Below are positions 1 to 11,039 of a DNA stretch of 64,000 nucleotides, piece after piece. This DNA is from Anthonomus grandis grandis. Taxonomy: Eukaryota > Arthropoda > Insecta > Coleoptera > Curculionidae. Both the position numbers and the translations under genes were made by a program. The stretch spans positions 23,122,227 through 23,186,226 of the forward strand of contig NC_065546.1 in the NCBI RefSeq assembly GCF_022605725.1, read 5' to 3'. Numbering within the stretch: position 1 is the stretch's first letter; the number at the start of each line of letters is the position of its first letter. The notes under the pieces are model-generated. The model made no database searches. It worked only from the letters and a program-made list of their open reading frames with translations, and had not been told where the DNA came from.

Positions 1-547
1 AAAACATTTGTTTTGATTTTGTAAAATATAAAACCTTTACTTTTAAGTTTTACTGTGTGTGAGTTTTAAGTTAATTAAATTTAATATTAAGATAAAACCC
101 AGGTATTTCCCACTGTCAACAAAACAATCCAAGATAACCCACAGATCGGCAAAACAAGTGGAGGTTATACTAACTTTACAAATGCGTTCCAAGGACATAA
201 ATAAATAAATAAATAAATAAATAATGGCTTTATTTGTACTTTTCAATAGTGTACATAGGCGAAGTCTAGCCAAAGGCTAATCTACTTAGGATATTCATTT
301 CGTATCGACATGAAACCGTACAAACTTCGCGCATGTGTATAAAACTGATCCAGGCGATTTCAGGATGATTGGTGCATATCTGGTCGCTTGGAAAAAACCT
401 ATTACTTCTATCCATATCAAAAAGGCAGCCTTTAAAAATCTTATCTTTTCACATTTTTATGTACGTACATAAGACTACATAAGACGTCTAATCTAATGGT
501 ACTGTGAAAAGGGTTTTTAAAATACATGAATTTTATCCGTATAAAAT
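1..547. other. No gene seen; short (AAAT)n run
   Basis: AT-rich sequence without a recognisable coding region. A tetranucleotide run of about seven AAAT units lies at 197-224. I see no splice-flanked exon and no transposon end here. Confidence 0.6.
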
Positions 548-1020
548 TCAAATGATTCATCAATTGCCAGATGATAATCCTGATAGACTTATGGAATTCG
601 GAGAAGTAATGACCGAGAGAACAAGAAGGCCACCCTGCTTATGTGAAGAACATTTTTATCGGTGATGAATGTACTTTTTTTTGAATAGTAATATCCATAG
701 ACACAATGTCCGTTATTGGAGCGACGTAAATCCCAACACATTTCGTAAAACACATACACAATACCCAGAAAAAATAAATATGTGACTGGCATATCAGGGA
801 ATCACATTGTTGGGCCTCTCTTGTTTTTCAACAAGTTGGGGCACCGTCTCACTTTAGCAGAAATATTAGAGAATATTTGACTAATACTTACCCTAATCGA
901 TGGATTGGTCGTCGAGAGCCTACCGAGTTGCCAGCTGGGTCGCCAGATCTTACACCTCTGGATTTTTTTTTATGGGCCTACTTGAAACAAAAAGTCTATG
1001 TCACCCAGCCAAAATATATC
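548..1020 (+). pseudogene. Degenerate mariner-superfamily transposase relic
   Basis: Relic of a DDD transposase read in shifting frames on the plus strand. Recognisable pieces are an LPDDNPDR-like linker (about 555-580), a GDECTFF first-aspartate region (about 662-682), a VRYWSDVNP segment (about 709-735), and the C-terminal block NRWIGRRE followed by GSPDLTPLDFFLW (about 896-975) that carries the third catalytic aspartate. The second catalytic region is missing between about 830 and 860. The copy has stops and frameshifts throughout and cannot encode a functional enzyme. Just downstream (1021-1062) the sequence matches a stretch near 55331-55370, which suggests the arm of a related element. 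Confidence 0.8.
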
Positions 1021-1062
1021 TCAGCATGACTCCCCTTTCTATTTAATTTTATTTTTCAATCA

Positions 1063-1499
1063 AACAATTTTATCATAATCGAATCTAAGCCTATTTTGTA
1101 GCATAACTTGCATCACTAAAACTTTTTGTTGTTGTCCTAATTTGTGTTTAGAAAATAATCCTTTGCAGAGTCGAGAATCCCGCTACGTGATTACCTTTCT
1201 TTAATTTCTAGAAAAACAAATCTTGCGTTTCTCGCGTTTTAATTCACACCTTAATGAACCAGAAATACCCTACTTTGTTTTAGGCATGGGTTTAATTTAT
1301 TTAGTTTCTTTAATCAGCGATAAATCAGGATTATATAACAGTATTAACTTATTGGACTGACTGAAGAAGGATTATTAAAACAACTTTGTTTGAGTATAAC
1401 AAAGTTGTTTTAATAAGGGCGGTGTTACATATTCATTGATCCTCTGTTGTCAAGTTTGCAAGGCATTTTCAAAAGAGGAAATTTTCAGCCATATGACCA
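1063..1499. other. Intergenic, no feature recognised
   Basis: AT-rich sequence with no convincing open frame. It contains an inverted pair around AACAAAGTTGTTTTAAT near 1378-1412 that could form a hairpin. Nothing else stands out. Confidence 0.5.
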
Positions 1500-2510
1500 A
1501 ATATTCAACAACATAAAATACTATTCAACATAATAAAATACTACCGGATGTGCAGTCTGGATTTCGAAAGGGCCATAGCTGAAAGCCATGATGATATTTT
1601 GATTATTTAACACTTTTACATTACACCAAAGCCTTTGGTACTATAGATCATAATTTATTATTTGCAATTTTATCTTATGTAGGATTTAAAAGAGATGCGA
1701 TTCAATTTCTTAAACATTATTTAACAGGAAGTAGTCAGCGTGTTTGGATTGATACACAGCATATTCTCTGCAGGGTCCCTCAGGGATCGGTTATAAGCCC
1801 ATTATTATATGCCATATCAAATATTAATAAAATTTAAAAAAATATTAAAGTTCACTACTACGCGGATGATACGCAACTATATTACTCGTTTTTTAAAGAG
1901 CAAGCTCGTGAGTCGCTTCAATATTTTAATACAGAATTAGAAAACTTAAGATTTATTTCCCTACAGCATTCTCTTTATCTAAATCCAAGCGTTGTTTTTT
2001 AATATTTGGTCCTAAAAATGATGTGCAAATTATTAAAAATCAAATTAATGTTAGGATAGGTAAAGTGCCTTTAGAAATAAAGGAAAACATAAAAAATCTG
2101 GGTCTTATTTTTGACAGTCAAATGCGATTTGCCAAGCACGTATCTCATTGTATCCAAAAAGCTTATCTTAGACTTAAATTATTATACAGCAATCGACACA
2201 TTCTATCGCAAAGATTGAAATCAATTTTATGTAACTCTCTTGTTCTATCTGTGTTTGACTACGGAGATGTCGTTTATTAAAACTGCTTGACACAAATTGA
2301 AAGAAAAAACGTATACAAGGAGTGCAAGAGTCCTGTTTGCGGTATATCTATTTAATCCGTAAATATGAAAGAATTTTTTATAAACTCTCTAAAACAAATT
2401 GGCTTAAAACGGAAACCAGGCGTACAGTGCACTGCATCTTTTTATAATAGGTTATTATTCTATAAGACTATATAGGTGTCTTTACAATAAAATTATCTAT
2501 AGATCGCATG
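1500..2510 (+). pseudogene. Non-LTR retrotransposon reverse transcriptase, 5' part (split by element A)
   Basis: Reverse transcriptase of an APE-type non-LTR retrotransposon (Jockey/CR1-like) that would copy its own RNA at the target site. Conserved blocks appear in order: QSGFRKGHS (about 1552-1580), a degenerate AFGTIDHNLL helix (about 1628-1658), RVPQGSVISPLLYA (about 1770-1812), the catalytic YADD box as HYYADDTQLYY (about 1855-1890), and the thumb segment LGLIFDSQMRF (about 2098-2132). Several stops and frameshifts break the frame, including one directly after GHS. The open stretch 2023-2280 is only the best-preserved part. The element continues at 5391, after the inserted mariner element. 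Confidence 0.85.
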
Positions 2511-2512
2511 TA

Positions 2513-5388
2513 CAGGGTGGCCAGATAAGAATGCAAAGTGCTGTATTTTGGAAATTATTCGTCGTAGAGACTTGCGGTAAAAAATGTTATGACTAAAGTG
2601 GCAAAATGAATACCGTGGAAAATATTTTTAGATTTCCAAGATGGTCGCCAGGGGGCGTAACCGCCATATTAAACTTTTTAAGTGATTTTTCACTGAAATC
2701 TACTCAGTAAATGTTACAAAAAAATATATGCTTTTTAAAGCTCAGCTTTACTCGAGTAATTTTTGTTTAACACTTTGTGACGTATCTATTAAAATAAAGT
2801 TGTGGGGGGTAATTCAATGTTTTTTTTTAAATAAACAGCTGTAACTCCTAAACGACTGAACAGATTTTAACAAACTTGGTCTCGTTGGAAAAAACATTTA
2901 TTGTTCCATTAAATTCGTCTTATCAGTGTTATTTCTAGTTCTTAGTAATGCCGCTAGAGCGCGTTTTTTGATCTAAAAACAGAAAATTGCAAAATTCTCT
3001 AAAAAATTAAATGCAATAATATGAATTTTTTTTTTCATATAAATGTAGTGAAACGATAGCTTAATAGGCCAGTGAAAACCGCATCTCGATATCTTATTCA
3101 TAGCCTGAAATATGGAAGAAAGAATATTTAGTTATCATATAATTTTAATAAGACGATATTTACACCAATATTTATTGTGTTATTTATTTGTCTTTTTTCA
3201 AGGTTCAATGATAAAATGTCTTAATTTAATAATTTTTAAATAATTAAAATATTCTTTGTTCAAAAAGTTTTAAAAAAACGCGTATGGGCATAATAACAAA
3301 AATTACCGATTTTCAAATAAAACTAATGCCTCCTTAAATGCTCGAACTGTCTTCCATCAAACTTAATGCATTGTTGGAGCCGCTTATGCGCGGACATTAC
3401 AGCAGCTTCAATTTCTGCTCTTGACAGGCTGTAAATGGCTTCTTGTATTCGTATTTTCATGTCGTCTCTAGTTGTTGGTTGAATTTGGTAAACAATATCT
3501 TTCAACCGACCCCATAGGTAAAAGCCCAAACAGGTGAGGTCTGGGGATCGGGGTGGCCAAGAAAATAGACTTCCTCGCCCAATCCACCTCTGTTGAAATC
3601 TTAAATCTACATGTTCTCGCACATTTCTTGAGAAATGTGGTAGGCAACCGTCTAGTTGCAAAAACATATTTCGTCATAATTGCAGGGGTATATCTTCTAA
3701 TAAAAGAGGCAATTGGTTCACCAGAAAATCAAGAAATACGGCACCATTTAGTGGTTGATCAAAGAAATAGGGACCTATAATAGTTTTGCCCAGAATGCCA
3801 CACCACACATTGAGACTCCAATGGCCTTGATGTTGGACCTCCTGCAACCAGTGAGGATTGTTGTCACACCAATAATGCATATTATGCAAATTAATGTTTC
3901 CATCACTCCTAAAGGGTGGCCTCGTCTGTCCAAAGAATTTCGGATAAAAATTCTCTATTTTCCCTAATACTGCCCAACATTCAATGACAATAATCTAACC
4001 ATCGGTCAAAGGCTCCATGATTCAAGGCTTGATGTAAAACCATATGATATGGGCGCAGTCTAAAAATTTGAAAGAAATACATTTCGAAATATGTAAAGTG
4101 GAATTTTTTGTGAAACAAAAAATTAAACTGTGATCCTAAAATGTTTAGAATAGTAGTACGTGATATACCCAATGCGCGAGACATTGCTCTCGTACTAACG
4201 CGGGGATTGAATTCCACGTATTCTAAGACATTAATAATATTGTCTTCCCTTGTTCTAGCCATGTGTCTTCGCAACTGAGGTCGAAAGCTGCCAGTATTAC
4301 GCAAATTTTGCACTAAACGCGGAAAACTTCTCGCATCGCGTAAACGCCGATTTGGATATCGAGCTCTGTATACCCTTTGAGCCAATGCCGCATTTTGAAG
4401 ACATTCAAAATATACCGCAATCATATCGACAGCTTCATCATTTGTAAAAGGCATTTTAATAGTTTTAATGCTTTACTTATGTGTGCAACAAACACAAATT
4501 GGACTGCCTAATTTTAATAGTTGTTGACAAGTTGATTTTAGGCATTTGTTTCCTCCATGGCCTACTCTTCAATATTCTGCCTACCTTGCACTTGCATTTT
4601 ATATGCATTGATTATTATGCCCCTACGCGTTTTTTTTTTAGTTTTTTGAACAAAGAATATTTTAATTATTTAAAAATTATTAAATTAAGATATTTTATCA
4701 TTGAACCTTGAAAAAAGACAAATAAATAACAATAAATATCGGTGTAATATCGTCTTATTAAAATTATATGATATCTAAATATTCTTTCTTCGATATTTCA
4801 GGCTACGAATAAGATATCGAGATACGGTTTTCACTGGCCTATTTAGCTATCATTTCAATAAATTTTTATGAAAAAAAAGTCATATTATTGCATTTAATTT
4901 TTTAGAGAATTTTGCAATTTTCTGTTAATAGATCAAAAAACGGGCTCTAGCGGCATTACTAAGAACTAGACATATTACAGATAAGACGGATTTAATGGAG
5001 CAATAAATGTTTTTCCCAACGACACCAAGTTTGTTAAAATCTGTTCAGTCGTTTAGGAGTTGCAGCTGTTTATTTAAAGGAACATTGAATTATGCCCCAC
5101 CACTTTATTTTAATAGATACGTCACAAAGTGTTAAACAAAAATTACTCGAGTAGAGCTCAGCTTTAAAAAGCATATATTTTTTCGTAACATTTACTGGGT
5201 AGATTTCAGTGAAAAATCACTTAAAATGTTTAAGATGTCGGTTACGCCCCCTGGCGACCATCTTAGAAATTTAGAAAATTTTCCACGGTATTCTTTTGGC
5301 AACTTTAGTCATAAAATTTTTTACCGCAAGTCTCCACGACGAATAGTTTCCAAGATATAGCACTTTGCATTCTTATCTGGCCACCCTG
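2513..5388. mobile_element. Element A: mariner-superfamily transposon with ~780-bp inverted repeats
   Basis: A complete transposon bounded by TA on both sides (2511-2512 and 5389-5390). It starts CAGGGTGGCCAGATAAGAAT and ends with the reverse complement of that sequence. The two arms can be followed as an imperfect inverted repeat over about 780 bp each (roughly 2513-3295 and 4610-5388). Such arms are far longer than the 20-30 bp usual for classical mariner. The arms flank a broken minus-strand transposase. The element sits inside the reverse transcriptase coding region of a non-LTR element, and the two halves rejoin in frame when it is removed together with one TA. Confidence 0.9.
3323..4454 (-). 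pseudogene. Element A transposase (broken, third catalytic Asp replaced)
   Basis: IS630-Tc1-mariner transposase, minus strand, starting at ATG 4454. The N-terminal part (4454-3981) holds the first helix-turn-helix (MPFTNDEAVDM onward) and the second (STRAMSRALGISRTTIL). A frameshifted middle carries WTDEA (first Asp), followed by HNMHYWCDNNPHW and LNVWCGILG (3889-3674). The C-terminal part (3667-3323) carries LQLDGC (second Asp) and SPDLTCLGFYLWG. The residue 42 positions after the second Asp is Gly, where relatives in this window have Asp (TPLDFF), so the copy would be inactive even without its frameshifts. Frame changes fall near 3670 and 3900-3960. The C-terminus ends in a FEHL motif, as in the other copies here. 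Confidence 0.85.
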
Positions 5389-5390
5389 TA

Positions 5391-5640
5391 CATAATATAA
5401 ATATTAGATTTAAAGGTTTGATAACACCTCCTCTACATCGAACATCTATTTATGAACGGAGTTTTTCCTATAATATTTCAAAGCTTTAGAACTCTATTCC
5501 CGATGGTTTCAAGATTTTGGAACCACGAATCTTTAAACATAAAAAATCTTTAATTATTATTTCTATAGTCGAAATTATACCCATTTGTAGTTACGTCATT
5601 CAGGTGAGAAAAAACGTATGGCGTAGATATTTTTGCCAAT
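5391..5640 (+). pseudogene. Non-LTR reverse transcriptase, 3' part
   Basis: Continuation of the non-LTR relic that begins near 1500. It reads HNINIRFKGLITPPLHRTS and then RSFSYNISKLWNSIPDGFK, the typical C-terminal end of Jockey/CR1-type polymerases (tyrosine-rich, a few residues after the last conserved block). Joining 2510 to 5391 with a single TA gives one continuous frame across the insertion site. After about 5550 similarity fades into AT-rich sequence, and no clear poly(A) tail is visible. Confidence 0.8.
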
Positions 5641-5865
5641 CAATATTAGGTTAGAAGATTAACCATCGCCTTCAGAAATTAATAGTCTGCTATGTATTTT
5701 TATCCGTTCAGAAATTAACAAATGATTTATTTTAGCAGCATATTATTATATTTTCATATTCGTGTATATACTTTCATTCCCAAAAAATTTAAAAAAATCT
5801 TGTAGTATTTATTGTATTATTAACAAACTTAACAATTAACAAATATTATTATAATTAATCATAAA

Positions 5866-6070
5866 TAATGGGACATAAACAACAAGTCCGAAACGGAATT
5901 GCACTTCAAATTGAGAATGTGATAGAGCGAGCCGCAGATGCAACAAAATTAAGCACAACAACGATCGCAAATATAAAGAAGAATGGGATAAAATCAGATT
6001 AGGATTACGCTGCTCATATATTTTCCAAGCAAAAGACCGCAAAAACCAAATCTACAACATATTTGAAAAG
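5866..6070 (+). pseudogene. Inverted duplicate of an IS630-like transposase N-terminus
   Basis: Plus-strand reading from ATG 5867 gives MGHKQQVRNG, ALQIENVIERAADATK, LSTTTIANIKKNGIKSD, a TAG stop near 6000, then DYAAHIFSKQKTAKTK. This matches the N-terminal part of the minus-strand transposase at 7985-7700 almost residue for residue, in the opposite orientation. It therefore forms the other limb of an inverted pair about 2 kb across. It is either a remnant of a second copy or an arm created by inverted duplication of the gene's 5' end. Confidence 0.8.
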
Positions 6071-6363
6071 TAGACTTCGGCATGAGCAGTAGACGTAACA
6101 GAACCGAGCTTACAAAAATTGTGAATAATGGTATAAAATTATTTTAACTCATTGGGAAAAATTTAAATACTGACAATTTAATTTACTTGTTCATGAAAAA
6201 AAATGCTGCTTGAAGGAATATGTCAACACATTAAAATGAAAATACTATTCCAAAAAATAAAACATACAAACTCAAGAAAAAACACGTCATATTGCATTAC
6301 CAAGTTAATGAAATTGCAACGATATGATTGAATACTTAAACGACGATGATAAAATAAAATTTG

Positions 6364-7985
6364 CTAGAATAAAAAAAGCTTAATCAATCTCGTCAGTATT
6401 GTCAGAGTCAGAACTGAAATCGAGATATTGTCTTCGTCATCGTCGTCTTCGTCAGTCGTAATCACAAGTGGCAGAATGTCATAGGCATCACACACTTGTA
6501 TTGCCTCCCAAGCCTTTTCAATTACCTTTTCTGTATGAAAAACATATTTTTGCCAATGATCTATAGAAATTTCGTTTATTATTCTTTCCCATGTAGTCAG
6601 AACTTCTGAAGGTGACCCCTTAAAATTGGAAATATATTGATCATATTTTCGTTTACATTCCGACCATACCATTTCAATTGCATTAAACTGGCAATGATAT
6701 GGTGGCAGTCGCAAAATTTTGTGTCCTAAAGGTTTAACATATTCATCAAGGAAGTACTTTTTTTCACTAGGGCAGTTTCTGCGTGAAATACTCCATATTT
6801 TATCTTTCATGGCTTTTTCTGGAAAGCGAATTTTTTTTTTCTTCAACCATTCGGTCAGTCTCTCCTTTGTCCAAGATTTTTTCGGGATTTCTTCTAATTT
6901 CTTTAAACCAGAATGGTAACTTGCATTGTCCATGATTATAAATGACTTTGGGGAAAGATTTGGGACCAGCTGAGTTTTAAACCAGTTTTCGAAGTTTTTC
7001 CTGTTCATATTGTCATGATAATCTCCCGTCTTTAATCCACTCTTGAATATTAAATTTGCATCCTTGATGAAGCCATCTTTGGTTCCGGCGTGGACCACGA
7101 TATAACGATCACCTTAAAAATAAAAGATTATTCAATTCTTTTTTTTTAGAAATCATTCTTCCGGAACATAAATTAAATATAATTAATAAGTAATGTTCCA
7201 TGCATATACGAGAAGTGTATGGAGTTAAATTCCCTCATATGGTCTTAGAGAGAAATTATATGAAACTATGAAACAGATGAAATTATGAAGTTAGAAGGCC
7301 CTTACAAGGGCAATTAAACAAGTTTTTATTCAAAAAAAAATCTAAATATAACCTAAAAAATCTAACTAAAGATAACCAGATAATTTTTACCTTCACTGTT
7401 TTTCCTTGAATCCGTGTGCTTGGTGTCATCTTGCCAGCTACAACGAAATGATCCCTTGCTAAAAATCCACGTCTCGTCAATGAAAACTGGAGTAAAACCT
7501 TCAGGACCTACAATTCTATTTTTGATATACTCCCTTAAAAAATTGATTCTTTTATGAACCATATTTGGCAAGTCCATCAAATATTTTCTGTTATTTGATT
7601 TTTTTCACTTGAAGCCTATACTATTGATCCATCTTCTTAAGGAGTCAATGGAAAACTCCAAATATTCAATTTCTTCTCTGAACTTTTCTCTTATTGTTGC
7701 CAATATTACATATTCTTTTCTGGCGTACATAAAATAAATTCTGTCCCGAATTCTATATTTCAAATATGTTGTAATTTTGGTTTTTGCTGTCTTTTGCTTG
7801 GAAGATATACGGGCTGCGTAATCCTGATCTGATTTTATCCTATTCTTCTTTATATTTGCGATCGTTGTTGTGCTCAATTTTGTTGCATCTGCGGCTCGCT
7901 GTATCACATTCTCAATTTGAAGTGCAATTCCGTTTCGGACTTGTTCCTTTTCCAGTTGAAAAAAAGCCAATATATTTAAAATCAT
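6364..7985 (-). pseudogene. IS630/Tc1-like DDE transposase, one in-frame stop, probable 278-bp intron
   Basis: DDE-type transposase, minus strand. Exon 1 runs from about 7985 to 7391: a helix-turn-helix region (LSTTTIANIKK), SLRRWINSIGFK, an in-frame TGA at 7607-7605 where a GFKWKK-type Trp codon is likely, then MVHKRINFLREYI and FIDETWIF (first catalytic Asp). A GT-AG intron at 7390-7113 fits: CAGTGAAG/GTAAAA donor, TTTTTAAG/GTGATC acceptor, phase 1, joining NSE-G-DRYIVVHAG. Exon 2 (7112 onward) carries IIMDNASYH (second Asp) and RLPPYHCQFNAIEMVW (Glu). These lie 84 residues apart, an expanded spacing unlike mariner. Near the 3' end a one-base shift favours an acidic tail ending at TAA 6382-6380. 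I know this family in insect genomes only as uncharacterised DDE_3-type proteins. Confidence 0.8.
7113..7390 (-). other. Predicted intron in the IS630-like transposase
   Basis: On the minus strand GTAAAA follows CAGTGAAG at 7390, and a T-rich tract with TTTTTAAG ends at 7113. Removing it joins two halves of one protein in frame (Gly codon split G/GT). The interval has no continuous coding sense. Confidence 0.65.
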
Positions 7986-9640
7986 CAGCTGCGATTTTTC
8001 ATTATACCTATTATATCTTTTTTTAATTTCGACTTTAGCAGGAGAGTTGAGTAAAAAAAATATGCCTATAATAAAACTTCAAACACTCTTTTCTTCAAAC
8101 TTTTTAAATCTGTCTCCTTTTTATTTGCTATTTTAAAATATATGCCCTATTGATAATTAATAATATATATTTATTTATATTTTGTAAGATTTTTCTCTTA
8201 ATTTAAGGTTTTACTATTATTATCTATTTTATTTATTATTATATATTATTATTATTATTATTATTATTATTACATATTATTATATCAACACATATAATAA
8301 TGTTAATTTAAAATATTGATGTTAGATTTTGAATTAAAAATGAAAAGTAAAAAAAAAAATTATTAACATTCTTATTCCTAAAACATCTTTTAAAAAATTT
8401 AAAATGGAAAAACCGCAAGCAATAGCTGATGTCATCTTGCGAAATGTCATCTTGACAAACAACTTTGTGTTTACATTCAACATGTGTGAAGTCTGTTTTT
8501 TTTTAGTTTCTGGTTGAAAAAGGAAATAAGTTGAGTCCTTTCAGTGTTTTTGTTGTAAACTGCTAAGATAGTAAAAACTTGTGCCGTTTGTGCCACACCA
8601 TGAGAAAAAGGCGATTTAAGTCGATCTTTTCACAAGTAAATACCGATATTGTCATAACATCATATCAAGGGACAACCGTCGTTATAAACGTAGAATAATA
8701 AAAACTTAATTAAGAAATCTATAATAAATATAAAATATTTAATTTCCATAAAAACGCTTTTTATTAGAAAAGTACCTTTACTCTAATGAAGTATATTAAA
8801 AAAAAACGCATGAAGCATTCATAAACGGTAATATTGTTTATAATTTAAAGCAAAATCTAATAATAAATATTGATCATGTAAACATTTTTTGACGACGTCA
8901 CTGGTAAAGATTTCTTTTGTCAAAGTTTAATGAATAAAATACTTTAAATTACTGAATAAAAGTATTTTATTCACTAAACTTTGCTTGTGTCGGTGGAATC
9001 AACAATGCGATCGAGCGGCGTTGCGATGTTGTTATATTTTTTTCTATTATACGTTATCTACATTCATTTAACTTTGAACGTTGACTTTTTTGTAGTATCT
9101 TATCATATTTTATGAAAAAATTTATTCATATTTTATTAAAGAGAAATAGTATTGTTTTGTGTCTGTTAGAATACGTGACAAATTTTTATGATATTATTAA
9201 GTGTGTTTTTTTGGCCCTTTCTACATAAGCATTTGGCATTATTGTATCAGAGATGTTGCAAGCAAATAAACTGCCCATAGTTCCACGGCAATGCTAATTC
9301 TAGCCTTTCAATGTTCTAAGATTAGCCTGTAATATTTGGATATGTGTTATGGTAAATTGCATTGTGAGTAGATTTATCATTATAAATCAAAAATTGCTTG
9401 GATATTGGATAATAAGATATGTAAGGAGATGCTGCCTAGGAGGAGACAGTAGTTAAAACTGCCGCCAAAAAGCGATTATCGACCTGCGTATGTCTCTCAC
9501 TCCAGTATTTATTCATGCGTACGAAAATAACTTATTGCATCGTGCTTCTAGATACAGATATGATAAATACTCTTAAGTAGTCATCATCGTAGAAATCATA
9601 ATCAAAGATTGGAACAACTAAATGGCGACTTCGAAGAGTC
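7986..9640. other. Non-coding AT-rich stretch with simple repeats and a hairpin
   Basis: No supported gene. An (ATT)n-type tract lies at about 8222-8286. An imperfect inverted repeat at about 8918-8984 pairs CAAAGTTTAATGAATAAAAT with a near-complementary copy ending CACTAAACTTTG. Otherwise I see no exon or transposon terminus. Confidence 0.5.
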
Positions 9641-10130
9641 TAAGAAAATTTGAACAAGGAGGAGTTTAAAAGTCGCCAAAGAGAAAAAATAGACTGCCTT
9701 CATAAAACATACCCTTAACATCAACGAAGAGTATTTTACTATTGACTAACTGGTCGGAAAAAATCAGAATCAGAAAAACAGCTGCCTAAACCCACCACCC
9801 AACAGAGTACTGAGAAATCAGTCTGCAACATTTAACAGTTGTAGCAGAACCTATAACTGCAGCAGATACTGAAGATAGAAGAATCACTTAGAAGATTCTA
9901 ATTCAAGGAAAAAACGCAAACCATCTGTCAAAATCCGTAAGGAACCTACATGGAACTCCTGTGCGTAACTGACAATTAGCACTGGTGTGAAAAGCGCGTA
10001 TACTATACGCGCTTTCGACGCACTGAAAGCGGTCTGCTAAGCCAATAATAAAGATTTTGCTCTGAATATATCTTTTTTGAGTATTTCGTAAAATCGACCA
10101 ACACACTAAATACACGATACGTCAGTATCT
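9600..10130 (+). pseudogene. Possible ORF1 (gag-like) relic of a non-LTR element
   Basis: Short plus-strand fragments in different frames have the Pro/Lys-rich, then basic, character of insect non-LTR ORF1 linkers (KQLPKPTTQQSTEK about 9780-9825; KKRKPSVKIRKEPTWNSC about 9908-9962). No domain can be identified and several stops intervene. This is a weak call based on composition and general resemblance. A sharp GC-rich palindrome at 9991-10015 lies inside it. Confidence 0.25.
9991..10015. repeat. Perfect 12-bp GC-containing palindrome
   Basis: Stem AAAGCGCGTATA, one unpaired C, then the exact reverse complement. It is conspicuous against an AT-rich background. No function is assigned. Confidence 0.85.
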
Positions 10131-10478
10131 TAATAAAACTTAGACCTATGTTATTTTGTCGCAATATACTCATATTTTTTTAAATACGGTATTTTATGAC
10201 ACAAAATAGATCCATATATTCGAGATTATGAACACATTCCTACAGTGTTATAGCATACATACTTAACTAGTTTCAATAAATATATGTCAGTAAAAGTCGA
10301 TATAATTTAGACATACGAATTCGAAGAATTTCACAAAATATTTACAAATTAGTGTTTTCACTTTTTCTGCTTAATTAAATTGTAATAGATTTCAATATAA
10401 TTATTTTAACGCAAACCCAGCGAATGAACGTTTTCAATTTCATTTTATATTTGCATATTTATATTGTATATGTTTGTT

Positions 10479-10736
10479 CTACCTCAGATGATCTATTATT
10501 CTTCCGAGGTATTTAATGGCGTTAACTTTCGATACAAAAAAACTCTTGTAGATATTAGGTTCGTAAAATTCTCGTAAATTTTTGATATAAGATATAAATG
10601 GAACAAACTTAATTTTATTTATGTTAAGTTTTGATGAATGATTAATGATTGGAATTAAATTGCGCGAGAATAAACAAAATGACTTTACAATTAGTTTTAT
10701 ATATAATTCAAAATCAAATATTCTATAATTTGCCAA
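10479..10736 (-). pseudogene. Non-LTR reverse transcriptase fragment (post-YADD region)
   Basis: Minus-strand open stretch of 85 codons. It contains KLNINKIKFVPFISY followed, 25 residues on, by VNAIKYLGRIIDHLRW-like sequence. The spacing of a Lys-Thr/Lys-Phe-type segment and a KYLGxxxD segment is what non-LTR polymerases show after the YADD box. Neither the polymerase core nor an endonuclease is present next to it. It lies opposite to the plus-strand relic starting near 11040, so it is probably a separate insertion. Confidence 0.6.
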
Positions 10737-11039
10737 AAATCAGAATAGCGTAAATAATCTAAGTGAAATAAAATGTTAGTTTGACAAAAAAGGATTATTT
10801 ATCAATTAAACAACTGCTAACAAAAATGCTAACCAAATGCGAAAGCATCTGCAAACAGATCTATAATATATAGTCACCTAGTTTAGACAATAGACCTAGT
10901 GAAGACAATTTTATCGCACAGATCGCATCATATCGCAAGAGCTTTATAATTATTTACAAAAAAGAAAAAAGTATAAAGCACAGATTATTGCAGGTAACAT
11001 TAATATTAATCTTTTGTCAAAAAGTGACGCACATATTTT

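Noticed and set aside
3553..3967. Plus-strand frames of 70-75 codons
   Set aside because: Antisense shadows of the element A transposase.
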